From assembly GCF_027744825.2 (NCBI RefSeq), contig NC_071339.1, positions 25,297,501 through 25,361,500 on the forward strand: DNA of 64,000 bases, read 5' to 3'. A program made the translations under genes and the position numbers. Numbering within the stretch: the first letter of the stretch is position 1; the number at the start of each line of letters is the position of its first letter. The notes beneath the pieces were generated by a model. The model was not told the DNA's origin, made no database searches, and was given only the letters and a program-made list of their open reading frames with translations. Below, one piece after another: positions 11,041 to 23,231 of this stretch. Source of the stretch: Synchiropus splendidus (Eukaryota > Chordata > Actinopteri > Syngnathiformes > Callionymidae).

Positions 11041-13680
11041 CAACTACTAGAATGACCCTTTCTGCTATAGTGGGAGGTGAAAATTTCATATTCTGCAGCT
11101 TTCCTGCAAAGTTATGGCACAATGCAGAAAACGCGTTTTCAGCCTGAGACAAGGTCGATTCTGGAACGCCAAACATAAAAATGTTGATAACTTTGAAAAC
11201 ACACTTCAGACAGCTTAGATTTGATGTGCAACTACTAGAAAGACCCTTTCTGCTATAGTGGGAGGAGAACATTTCATGTTCTGAACTTTCCCTGAGAAGC
11301 TATGTCACAATGCAGAAAACGCGTTTTCAGCCTGAGATAAGGTCGATTCTGGAACGCCAAACATAAAAATGTTGATAACTTTGAAAACACACTTCAGACA
11401 GCTTAGATTTGATGTGCAACTACTAGAAAGACCCTTTCTGCTATAGTGGGAGGTGAACATTTCATGTTCTGAAGCTTCCCTGCAAAGTTATGGCACAATG
11501 CGTAAAACGCGTTTTCAGCCTGAGATAAGGTCGATTCCGGAAAGCTAAACATAAAAATGTTGATAACTTTGGAAAAACTCTTCAGACAGCTTTGATTTGA
11601 TGTGCAACTACTAGAAAGACCCTTTCAGCTATAGTGGGAGGTGAACATTTCATGTTCTGAAGCTTCCCTGAGAAGTTATGGCACATTGCAGAAAACGCCT
11701 TTTCAGCCTGAGATAAGGTGGGTTCCGAAACGCCAAATGTAAAATTGTTGATAACTTTGGAACAACACTTCAGACAGCTTAGATTTGATGTGCAATATTA
11801 GAAAGACCCTTTCTGCAATAGTGGGAGGTGAAAATTTCATTTTCTGAAGCTTCCCTGCACAGTTATGGCACAATGCGTAAAACGCGTTTTCAGACTGAGA
11901 TAAGGTCGATTCCGGAACGCCAAACATAAAAATGTTGATAACTTTGGAAAAACACTTCAGACAGCTTAGATTTGATGTGCAACTACTAGAAAGACCCTTT
12001 CTGCTATAGTGGGAGGAGAACATTTCATGTTCTGAACTTTCCCTGAGAAGCTATGGCACAATGCAGAAAACGCGTTTTCAGCCTGAGATAAGGTGGGTTC
12101 CGGAACGCCAATCGTAAAAATGTTGATTACTTTGGAACAACACTTCAGACAGCTTAGATTTGATGTGCAACTACTAGAAAGACCCTTTCTGCTATAGTGG
12201 GAGGTGAAAATTTCATTTTCTGAAGCTTCCCTGCAAAGTTATGGCACAATGCGTAAAACGCGTTTTCAGACTGAGATAAGGTGGATTCAGGAACGCCAAA
12301 CATAAAAATGTTGATAACTTTGGAAAAATACTTCAGACAGCTTAGATTTGATATGCAACTACTAGAAAGACCATTTCTGCTATAGTGGAAGGTTAAAATT
12401 TCATGTTCGGAAGCTTCCATGCAAAGTTATGGCACAATGCAGACAACGCGTTTTCAGCCTGAGATATGGTCGATTCTGGAACGCCAAACATAAAAATGTT
12501 GATAAATTTCGAAAAACACTTCAGACAGCTTAGATTTGATGTGCAACTACTAGAAAGAACCTTTCTACTACAGTGGGAGGTCAAAATTTCATGTTCTGAA
12601 GCTTCCCTGGAAAGTTATGGGACAATGCAGAAAATGCATTTTCATCCTGAGATAAGGTCGATTCTGGAACTTCAATCATAAAAATGTTTATAACTTTCGA
12701 AAAACACTTCAGACAGCTTAGATTTGATGTGCAACTACTAGAATGACCCTTTCTGCTATAGTGGGAGGTGAAAATTTCAAGTTCTGAAGCTTCCTTGCAA
12801 AGTTATGGCACAATGCAGAAAACGCGTTTTCAGCCTGACATAAGGTGGGTTCCGGAACGCCAAACATAAAAATGTTGATAACTTTGGAAAAACACTTCAG
12901 ACAGCATGGATTTGATGTGCAACTACTACAAAGACCCTTTCTGCTACAGTGGGAGGTTAAAATTTCATGTTCTGAAGCTTCCCTGCAAAGTTATGGAACA
13001 ATGCAGAAAACGCGTTTTCAGCCTGAGATAAGGTCGATTCCGGAACGCCAAACATAAAAATGTTGATAACTTTGGAAAAACACTGCAGACAGCTTAGATT
13101 TGATGTGCAACTACTAGAAAGACCCTTTCTGCTATAGTGGGAGGTGAAACTTTCATGTTCTGAAGCTTTCCTTCAAAGTTATAGCACAATGCAGAAAACG
13201 CGTTTTCAGCCTGAGATAAGGTCGATTCCGGAACGCCATACATAAAAATGTTGATAACTTTGGAAAAACACATCAGACAGCTTAGATTTGATGTGTAACT
13301 ACTAGAAAGACTCTTTCTGCTATAGTGGGAGGTTAAAATTTCATGTTCGGAAGCTTCCATGCAAAGTTATGGCACCATGCAGACAACGCGTTTTCAGTCT
13401 GAGATAAGGTCGATTCCGGAACGCCAAACATAAAAATGTTGATAACTTTCGAAAAACACTTCAGGCAGCTTAGATTTGATGTGCAACTACTAGAAAGACC
13501 CTTTCTGCTATACTGGGAGGTCAAAATTTCATGTTCTGAAGCTTCCTTGCAAAGTTATGGCACAATGCAGAAAATGCGTTTTCAGCCTGAGACAAGGTGG
13601 GTTCCGGAACGGCAAACATAAAAATGTTGATAACTTTCGAAAAACACTTCAGACAGCTTAGATTTGATGTGCAACGACTG
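11041..13680 (+). repeat. Mixed block, local 1- and 4-monomer echoes
   Basis: About 14 monomers. Two successive units share TTTGAAAACACAC (near 11192 and 11380). GGAGGAGAACATTTC followed by GAACTTTCCCTGAGAAGC occurs at 11261 and 12012, offset 751. Otherwise the monomers are close to consensus, with TTCATTTTCTGAAG and TTCAGACTGAG subtypes near 11.84 and 12.21 kb. Confidence 0.75.
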
Positions 13681-15750
13681 CAAAGACCCTGTCTGTTATA
13701 GTGGGAGTTGAAAATTTCATGTTCTGAAGCTTCCCTGCAAAGTTAAGGAACAATGCAGAAAACGCGTTTTCAGCCTGACATAAGGTGGGATTCGGGAACG
13801 CCAAACACAAAAATGTTGATAACTTTGGAAAAACAATTCAGACAGCTTAGATTTGATGTGCAACTACAAGAAAGACCCTTTCTGCTATAGTGGGAGGTGA
13901 AACTTTCATGTTCTGAAGCTTTCCTTCAAAGTTATGGCACAATGCAGAAAACGCATTTTCAGCCTGAGATAAGGTGGGTTCCGGAACGCCAAACATAAAA
14001 ATGTTGATAACTTTCGAAAAACACTTCAGACAGATTAGATTTGATGTGCAACTATTAGAAAGACCATGTTTGTCATAGTGGGAGCTGAAAATTTCATGTT
14101 CTGATGCTTCCCTGCAAAGTTAAGGAACAATGCAGGAAACGCGTTTTCAGCCTGAGATAAGGTGGGTTCCGGAACGCCAAACATAAAAATGTTGTTAACT
14201 TTGGAAAACCACTTCAGCCAGCTTAGATTTGATGTGCAACTACAAGAAAGACCCTTTATGCTATTGTGGGAGGTTAAAATTTCATGTTCTGAAGATTCCC
14301 AGCAAAGTTTTGGCATAAAGCAGAAAACGCGTTTTCAGCCAGAGATAAGGTGGGTTCCGGAACGCCAAACATAAAAATGTTGATAACTTTGGAAAAACAC
14401 TTCAGACAGCTTAGATTTGATGTGCAACTGCTAGAAAGACCCTTTCTGCTATAGTGGGAGGTGAAAATTTCATGTTCTGAAGCTTCCCTGCAAAGTTATG
14501 GCACAATGCAGAAAACACGTTTTCAGCCTGAGATAAGGTGGGTTCCGGAACACCAAACATAAAAATGTTGATAACTTTGGAAAAACACTTCAGATAGCTT
14601 GGATTTGATGATCAACTACTACAAAGATCCTGTCTGTTATAGTGGGATTTGAAAATTTCATGTTCTGAAGCTTCCCTGCAAAGTTAAGGAACAATGCAGA
14701 AAACGCGTTTTGAGCCAGAGACAAGGTGGGTTCCGGAACGCCAAACATAAAAATGTTGAAAACTTTGGAAAAACACTTCGGATAGCTTGGATTTGATGTT
14801 CAACTACTACAAAGACCCTGTCTGTTATAGTGGGATTTGAAAATTTCATGTTCTGAAGCTTCCCTGCAAAGTTAAGGAACAATGCAGAAAACGCGTTTTC
14901 AGCCTGACATAAGGTGGGATTCCGGAACGCCAAACACAAAAATGTTGTTAACTTTGGAAAAACAATTCAGACAGCTTAGATTTGATGTGCAACTACAAGA
15001 AAGACCCTTTCTGCTAAAGTGGGAGGTGAAACTTTCATGTTCTGAAGCTTTCCTTCAAAGTTATGGCACAATGCAGAAAACGCATTTTCAGCCTGAGATA
15101 AGGTGGGTTCCGGAACGCCAAACATAAAAATGTTGATAACTTTCGAAAAACACTTCAGACAGATTAGATTTGATGTGCAACTATTAGAAAGACCATGTTT
15201 GTCATAGTGGGAGCTGAAAATTTCATGTTCTGATGCTTCCCTGCAAAGTTAAGGAACAATGCAGGAAACGCGTTTTCAGCCTGAGATAAGGTGGGTTCCG
15301 GAACGCCAAACATAAAAATGTTGTTAACTTTGGAAAACCACTTCAGCCAGCTTAGATTTGATGTGCAACTACAAGAAAGACCCTTTCTGCTATAGTGGGA
15401 GGTGAAAATTTCATGTTCTGAAGCTTCCCTGCAAAGTTATGGCACAATGCAGAAAACACGTTTTCAGCCTGAGATAAGGTGGGTTCCGGAACACCAAACA
15501 TAAAAATGTTGATAACTTTGGAAAAACACTTCAGATAGCTTGGATTTGATGATCAACTACTACAAAGACCCTGTCTGTTATAGTGGGATTTGAAAATTTC
15601 ATGTTCTGAAGCTTCCCTGCAAAGTTAAGGAACAATGCAGAAAACGCGTTTTGAGCCAGAGACAAGGTGGGTTCCGGAACGCCAAACATAAAAATGTTGA
15701 AAACTTCGGAAAAACACTTCGGATAGCTTGGATTTGATGTTCAACTACTA
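13681..15750 (+). repeat. Tandem duplication of 6 monomers, second copy lacking one
   Basis: Copy A is 13681-14809 (1129 bp, six monomers) and copy B is 14810-15750 (941 bp, five). They match at offset 1129 up to about 15373, then at offset 941 after about 15387. Copy B has a hybrid monomer at the switch: CTACAAGAAAG from the monomer at about 14240, then TTCTGCTATAGTGGG from the one at about 14430. Shared rare variants include ACAGATTAGATTTG, CATGTTTGTCATAG, GCAGGAAACGCG, AACACCAAAC and TTTTGAGCCAGAGAC. Copies differ at a few bases (for example GATTCGGG versus GATTCCGG). Confidence 0.85.
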
Positions 15751-18700
15751 CAAAGACCCTGTCTGTTATAGTGGGATTTGAAAATTTCATGTTCTGAAGC
15801 TTCCCTGCAAAGTTAAGGAACAATGCAGAAAACGCGTTTTGAGCCTGAGACAAGGTGGGTTCCGGAACGCCAAACATAAAAATGTTGATAACTTTGGAAA
15901 ACCACTTCAGACAGCTTAGATTTGTTGTGCAACTACAAGAAAGACCCTTTGTGCTATTGTGGTAGGTTAAAATTTCATGTTCTGAAGATTCCCAGCAAAA
16001 TTATGGCATAAAGCAGAAAACGCGTTTTCAGCCAGAGATAAGGTGGGTTCCGGAACGCCAAACATAAAAATGTTGATAACTTTGGAAAAACACTTCAGAC
16101 AGCTTAGATTTGATGTGTAACTACTAGAAAGACCCTTTCTGCTATAGTGGGAGGTGAAACTTTCATGTTCTGAAGCTTTCCTTCAAAGTTATAGCACAAT
16201 GCAGAAAACGCGTTTTCAGCCTGAGACAAGGTGGGTTCCGGAACGCCAAACATAAAAATGTTGATAACTTTCGAAAAACACTTCAGACAGCTTAGATTTG
16301 ATGTGCAACGACTACAAAGACCCTGTCTGTTATAGTGGGAGTTGAAAATTTCATGTTCTGAAGCTTCCCTGCAAAGTTATGGCATAAAGCAGAAAACGCG
16401 TTTTCAGCCTGACATAAGGTGGGTTCCGGAACGCCAAACATAAAAATGTTGATAACTTTGGAAAAACACTTCAGACAGCTTAGATTTGATGTGAAACTAC
16501 TAGAAAGACCCTTTCTGCTATAGTGGGAGGTGAAAATTTCATGTTTTGAAGCTTCCCAGCAAAGTTATGGCATAAAGCAGAAAACGCGTTTTCAGCCTGA
16601 GATAAGGAGGGTTCCGGAACGCCAAACGTAAAAATGTTGATAACTTTGGAACAACACTTCAGAGAGCTTAGATTTGATGTGCAACTACTAGAAAGACCCT
16701 TTCTGCTATAGTGGGAGGTGAAAATTTCATGTTCTGAAGCTTCCTTGCAAAGTTATGGCACAAAGCGTAAAACGCGTTTTAAGCCTGAAATAAGGTGGGT
16801 TCCGGAACGCCAAACATAAAAATGTTGACAACTTTCGAAAAACACTTCAGACAGCTTAGATTTGATGTGCAACTACTAGAAAGAACCATTCTGCTATAGT
16901 GGGAGGTGAAAATTTCATTTTCTGAAGCTTCCCTGAGAAGTTATGGCACAATGCACAAAACGCGTTTTCAGCTTGAGATAAGGTCGATTCCAGAACGCCA
17001 AACATAAAAATGTTGATAACTTTCGAAAAACACTTCAGACAGCTTAGATTTGATGTGCAACTACTAGAAAGACCATTTCTACTATAGTGGGAGGTCAAAA
17101 TTTGATCTTATGAAGCTTCCTTGGAAAGTTATGGCACAATGCAGAAAACGCATTTTCATCCTGAGATTAGGTCGATTCCGGAACGCCAAACATAAAAATG
17201 TTTATAACTTTCGAAAAACACTTCAGACAGCTTAGATTTGATGTGCAACTACTAGAAAGACCCTTTCTGCTATAGTGGGAGGTGAAAATTTCATGTTCTG
17301 AAGCCTCCCTGCAAAGTTATGGCACAATGCAGAAAACGCGTTTTCAGCCTGAGATAAGGTGGGTTCCGGAACGCCAAACGTAAAAATGTTGATCACTTTG
17401 GAACAACACTTCAGACAGCTTAGATTTGATGTGCAACTACTGGAAAGACCCTTTCTGCTATAGTGGGAGGTGAAAATTTCATGTTCTAAAGGTTCCCTGC
17501 AAAGTTATGGCACAATGCGTAAAACGCGTTTTCAGCCTGAGTTAAGGTCGATTCCGGAACGCCTTACATAAAAATGTTGATAACTTTGGAAAAACACATC
17601 AGACAGCATAGATTTGATGTGTAACTACTAGTAAGACTCTTTCTGCTATAGTGGGAGGTTAAAATTTCATGTTCGGAAGCTTCCATGCAAAGTTATGGCA
17701 CCATGCAGACAACACGTTTTCAGTCTGAGATAAGGTGGGTTCCGGAACGCCAAACATAAAAATGTTGATAACTTTCGAAAAACACTTCAGACGGCTTAGA
17801 TTTGATGTGCAACGACTACAAAGACCCTGTCTGTTATAGTGGGAGTTGAAAATTTCATGTTCTGAAGCTTCCCTGCAAAGTTAAGGAACAATGCAGAAAA
17901 CGCGTTTTCAGCCTGACATAAGGTGGGTTCCTGAACGCCAAACATAAAAATGTTGATCACTTTGGAAAAACACTTCAGACAGCTTAGATTTGATGTGCAA
18001 CTACTAGAAAGACCCTTACTGCTAAAGTGGGAGGTGAAACTTTCATGTTCTGAAGCTTTCCTTCAAAGTTATGGCACAATGCAGAAAACGCATTTTCAGC
18101 CTGAGATAAAGTGGGTTCCGGAACGCCAAACATAAAAATGTTGATAACTTTGGAAAAACACTTCAGACAGCTTAGGTATGATGTGCAACTACTAGAAAGA
18201 CCCTTTCTGCTACAGTGGGAGGTTAAAATTTCATGTTCTGAAGCTTTCCTGCAAAGTTATGGCACAATGCAGAAAACGCGTTTTCAGCCTGAGTTAAGGT
18301 GGGTTCCGGAACGCCAAACATAAAAATGTTGATAATTTTGGAAAAAACATTTCAGACAGCTTAGATTTGATGTGCAACTACTAGAAAGACCCTTTCTGCT
18401 ATAGTGGGAGCTGAAAATTTCATGTTCTGAAGCTTCCCTGCAAAGTTATGGCACAATGCAGAAAACGCATTTTCAGCCTGAGATAAGGTGGGTTCCGGAA
18501 CTCCAAACATAAAAATGTTGATAACTTTCGAAAAACACTTCAGACAGATTAGATTTGATGTGCAACTATTAGAAAGACCATGTTTGTCATAGTGGGAGCC
18601 GAAAATTTCATGTTCTGATGCTTCCCTGCAAAGTTAAGGAACAATGCAGGAAACGCGTTTTCAGCCTGAGATAAGGTGGGTTCCGGAACGCCAAACATAA

Positions 18701-19351
18701 AAATGTTGATAACTTTGGAAAACCACTTCAGACAGCTTAGATTTGATGTGCAACGACTACAAAGACCCTGTCTGTTATAGTGGGAGTTGAAAATTTCATG
18801 TTCTGAAGCTTCCCTGCAAAGTTATGTCACAATGCAGAAAACGCGTTTTCAACTTGACATAAGGTGGGTTCCGGAACGCCAAACATAAAAATTTTGATAA
18901 CTTTGGAAAAACACTTCAGACGGCTTAGATTTGATGTGCAACTACTAGAAAGACCCTTTCTGCTATTGTGAGAGGTGAAAATTTCATGTTCTGAAGCTTC
19001 CCTGCAAAGTTATGGCACAATGCAGAAAACGCGTTTTCAGCTTGAGATAAGGTGTGTTCCGGAACGCCAAACATGAAAATGTTGATAACTTGGGAAAAAA
19101 CATTTCAGACAGCTTAGATTTGATGTGCAACTACTAGAAATACCCTTTCTGCTATTGTGGGAGGTGAAAATTTCATATTCTGAAGCTTCCCTGCAAAGTT
19201 ATGGCACAATGCAGAAAACGCGTTTTCAGCTTGAGATAAGGTGTCTTCCGGAACGCCAAACATAAAAATGTTGATAATTTTCGAAAAGCACTTCAGACAG
19301 CTTAGATTTGATGTGTAACTACTGGAAAGACCCTTTCTGCTATAGTGGGTG
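15751..19351 (+). repeat. Mixed block sharing modules with 21-25 kb
   Basis: About 19 monomers. The first two to three (15751 to about 16300) match about 24027-24580 at an offset near 8276 bp, about 44 monomers: shared TTTTGAGCCTGAGAC, GATTTGTTGTGCAAC, GATTCCCAGCAAA and GGCATAAAGCAG. The subtype CGACTACAAAGACCCTGTC with TGTTATAGTGGGAGTTG is frequent here. Remaining monomers are near consensus. Confidence 0.75.
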
Positions 19352-20556
19352 GTGAAAATTTCATGTTCTGAAGCTTCCCTGGAAAGTTATGGGACAATGC
19401 AGAAAACAATTTTTCAACCTGACATAAGGTCGATTCCGGTACGCCAAACATAAAAATGTTGATAACTTTCGAAAAACTCTTCAGACAGCTTAGATTTGAT
19501 GTGCAACTACTAGAAAAACCCTTTCTGCTATAGAGGGAGGCGAAAATTACATTTTCTGAAGCTTCCCTGCAAAGTTATGGCACAATGCTTAAAATGCGTT
19601 TTCAGCCTGAGATTAGGTGGGTTCCGGAACGCCAAACGCAAAATTGTTGATAACGTTGGAAAAAACATTTCAGACAGCTAAGATTTGATGTGCAACTACT
19701 AGAAAGACCCTTTCTGCCACAGTGGGAGGTCAAAATTTCATGTTCTGAAGCTTCCCTGGAAAGTTATGGGACAATGCGTAAAACTCGTTTTCAGCCTGAG
19801 ATAAGGTTGATTCCGGAACGCTAAACATAAAAATGTTGACAACTTTCGAAAAACACTTCAGACAGCTTAGATTTGATGTGCAACTACTAGAAAGAACCTT
19901 ACTGCTATAGTGGGAGGTGAAAATTTCATGTTCTGAAGCTTCCCTGGAAAGTTATGGGACAATGCAGAAAACAATTTTTCAAGCTGACATAAGGTCGATT
20001 CCGGGACGCCAAACATAAAAATGTTGATAACTTTCGAAAAACTCTTCAGACAGCTTAGATTTGATGTGCAACTACTAGAAAAACCCTTTCTGCTATAGAG
20101 GGAGGTGAAAATTACATTTTCTGAAGCTTCCCTGCAAAGTTATGGCACAATGCTTAAAATGCGTTTTCAGCCTGAGATAAGGTGGGTTCCGGAACGCCAA
20201 ACGTAAAATTGTTGATAACGTTGGAAAAAACATTTCAGACAGCTTAGATTTGATGTGCAACTACTAGAAAGACCCTTTCTGCCACAGTGGGAGGTCAAAA
20301 TTTCATGTTCTGAAGCTTCCCTGGAAAGTTATGGGACAATGCGTAAAACGCGTTTTCAGCCTGAGATAAGGTCGATTCCGGAACGCTAAACATAAAAATG
20401 TTGACAACTTTCGAAAAACACTTCAGACAGCTTAGATTTGATGTGCAACTACTAGAAAGACCCTGTTTGTCATAGTGGGAGCTGAAAATTTCATGTTCTG
20501 ATGCTTCCCTGCAAAGTTAAGGAACAATGCAGAAAACGCGTTTTCAGCCTGAGATA
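19352..20556 (+). repeat. 3-monomer tandem duplication (period 565 bp)
   Basis: About 19352-19892 matches about 19917-20457. Shared rare variants: AAAACAATTTTTCAA, AAAAACTCTTCAG, TATAGAGGGAGG, AATTACATTTTCTG, ATGCTTAAAATGCG, AACGTTGGAAAAAAC, CTGCCACAGTGG and GAACGCTAAAC. The copies differ at several bases (for example CGCAAAATTG versus CGTAAAATTG). The last 100 bp are a separate ordinary monomer piece. Confidence 0.83.
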
Positions 20557-23231
20557 TGGTGGGTTCCGGAACGCCAAACATAAAAATGTTGATAACTTTG
20601 GAAAAACACTTCAGACAGCTTAGATTTGATGTGCAACGACTACAAAGACCCTGCCTGTTATAGTGGGAGTTGAAAATTTCATGTTCTGAAGCTTCCCTGC
20701 AAAGTTAAGGAACAATGCAGAAAACGCGTTTTCAGCCTGACATAAGGTGGGTTCCGGAACGCCAAACATAAAAATGTTGATAACTTTGGAAAAACACTTC
20801 AGACAGCTTAGATTTGATGTGCAACTACTAGAAAGACCCTTTCTGCTACAGTGGGAGGTTAAAATTTCATGTTCTGAAGCTTCCCTGCAAAGTTATGGCA
20901 CAATGCAGAAAACGCGTTTTCAGCCTGAGATAAGGTGGGTTCCGGAAAGCCAAACATAAAAATGTTGATAACTTTGGAAAAACACTTCAGACAGCTTATA
21001 TTTGATGTGCAACTACTAGAAAGACCCTTTCTGCTATAGTGGGAGGTGAAACTTTCATGTTCTGAAGCTTCCATGCAAAGTTATGGCACAATGCAGACAA
21101 CGCGTTTTCAACCTGAGATGAGGTCGATTCTGGGACGCCAAACATAAAAATGTTGATAACTTTCGAAAAACACTTCAGACAGCTTAGATTTGATGTGCAA
21201 CTACTAGAAAGAACCTTTCTGCTATAGTGGGAGGTCAAAATTTCATGTTCTGAAACTTCCCTGGAAAGTTATGCGACAATGCAGAAAATGCATTTTCATC
21301 CTGAGATAAGGTCGATTCCGGAACGCCAAACATAAAAATGTTGATAACTTTCGAAAAACACTTCAGACAGCTTAGATTTGATGTGCAACTACTAGAAAGT
21401 CCCTTTCTGCTATAGTGGGAGATGAAAATTTCATGTTCTAAAGGTTCCCTGCAAAGTTATGGCACAATGCGTAAAACGCGTTTTAAGCCTGAGATAAAGT
21501 CGATTCCGGAACGCCAAACATAAAAATGTTGATAACTTTGGAAAACCACTTCAGACAGCTTAGATTTGTTGTGCAACTACAAGAAAGACCCTTTATGCTA
21601 TTGTGGGAGGTTAAAATTTCATGTTCTGATGATTCCCAGCAAAGTTATGGCATAAAGCAGAAAACGCGTTTTCAGCCAGATATAAGGTGGGTTCCGGAAC
21701 GCCAAACATAAAAATGTTGATAACTTTGGAAAAACACTTCAGACAGCTTAGATTTGATGTGTAACTACTAGAAAGACCCTTTCTACTATAGTGGGAGGTG
21801 AAACTTTCATGTTCTGAAGCTTTCCTTCAAAGTTATAGCACAATGCAGAAAACGCGTTTTCAGCCTGAGACAAGGTGGGTTCCGGAACGCCAAACATAAA
21901 AATGTTGATAACTTTGGAAAAACACTTCAGACAGCTTAGATTTGATGTGCAACGACTACAAAGACCCTGCCTGTTATAGTGGGAGTTGAAAATTTCATGT
22001 TCTGAAGCTTCCCTGCAAAGTTAAGGAACAATGCAGAAAACGCGTTTTCAGCCTGACATAAGGTGGGTTCCGGAACGCCAAACATAAAAATGTTGATAAC
22101 TTTGGAAAAACACTTCAGACAGCTTAGATTTGATGTGCAACTACTAGAAAGACCCTTTCTGCTACAGTGGGAGGTTAAAATTTCATGTTCTGAAGCTTCC
22201 CTGCAAAGTTATGGCACAATGCAGAAAACGCGTTTTCAGCCTGAGATAAGGTGGGTTCCGGAAAGCCAAACATAAAAATGTTGATAACTTTGGAAAAACA
22301 CTTCAGACAGCTTATATTTGATGTGCAACTACTAGAAAGACCCTTTCTGCTATAGTGGGAGGTGAAACTTTCATGTTCTGAAGCTTCCATGCAAAGTTAT
22401 GGCACAATGCAGACAACGCGTTTTCAACCTGAGATGAGGTCGATTCTGGGACGCCAAACATAAAAATGTTGATAACTTTCGAAAAACACTTCAGACAGCT
22501 TAGATTTGATGTGCAACTACTAGAAAGAACCTTTCTGCTATAGTGGGAGGTCAAAATTTCATGTTCTGAAACTTCCCTGGAAAGTTATGCGACAATGCAG
22601 AAAATGCATTTTCATCCTGAGATAAGGTCGATTCCGGAACGCCAAACATAAAAATGTTGATAACTTTCGAAAAACACTTCAGACAGCTTAGATTTGATGT
22701 GCAACTACTAGAAAGTCCCTTTCTGCTATAGTGGGAGATGAAAATTTCATGTTCTAAAGGTTCCCTGCAAAGTTATGGCACAATGCGTAAAACGCGTTTT
22801 AAGCCTGAGATAAAGTCGATTCCGGAACGCCAAACATAAAAATGTTGATAACTTTGGAAAACCACTTCAGACAGCTTAGATTTGTTGTGCAACTACAAGA
22901 AAGACCCTTTATGCTATTGTGGGAGGTTAAAATTTCATGTTCTGATGATTCCCAGCAAAGTTATGGCATAAAGCAGAAAACGCGTTTTCAGCCAGATATA
23001 AGGTGGGTTCCGGAACGCCAAACATAAAAATGTTGATAACTTTGGAAAAACACTTCAGACAGCTTAGATTTGATGTGTAACTACTAGAAAGACCCTTTCT
23101 ACTATAGTGGGAGGTGAAACTTTCATGTTCTGAAGCTTTCCTTCAAAGTTATAGCACAATGCAGAAAACGCGTTTTCAGCCTGAGACAAGGTGGGTTCCG
23201 GAACGCCAAACATAAAAATGTTGATAACTTT
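20557..23231 (+). repeat. Two tandem copies of a 7-monomer block (1316 bp), apparently identical
   Basis: Copy A 20557-21872 and copy B 21873-23188; the match continues to about 21915/23231. I compared line by line and saw no difference. Sharing includes rare states such as GGAAAGCCAAAC, AGCTTATATTTG, GAGATGAGG, TTATGCGACAATG, GATTTGTTGTGC and CAGATATAAGG. 1316 is exactly 7 x 188. Left of the match the sequences diverge at GAGATATGGT versus GAGACAAGGT; right of it they diverge at TTTGGAAAA versus TTTCGAAAA. This is the youngest duplication in the window, or an assembly artefact. Confidence 0.9.
20876..20947. other. Palindrome cluster of the monomer (example copy)
   Basis: One copy that shows the consensus palindromes intact: GAAGCTTC at 20876-20883 (HindIII core), GAAAACGCGTTTTC at 20908-20921 (MluI core) and TTCCGGAA at 20940-20947. 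Centres are about 35 and 29 bp apart. The 14-bp palindrome extends on both sides by GC after one mismatch. The same cluster recurs in most monomers; the other half of the monomer lacks comparable dyads. Function unknown; candidates are a protein-binding dyad or a weak cruciform. Confidence 0.8.

Noticed and set aside
20876..20947. The 188-bp unit as a diverged dimer of a 94-bp repeat
   Set aside because: Comparing the two halves gave only short scattered matches (for example AAAACGCG versus AAAACACT, and AGAT at both ends) at inconsistent spacing, no better than expected from A-rich sequence.
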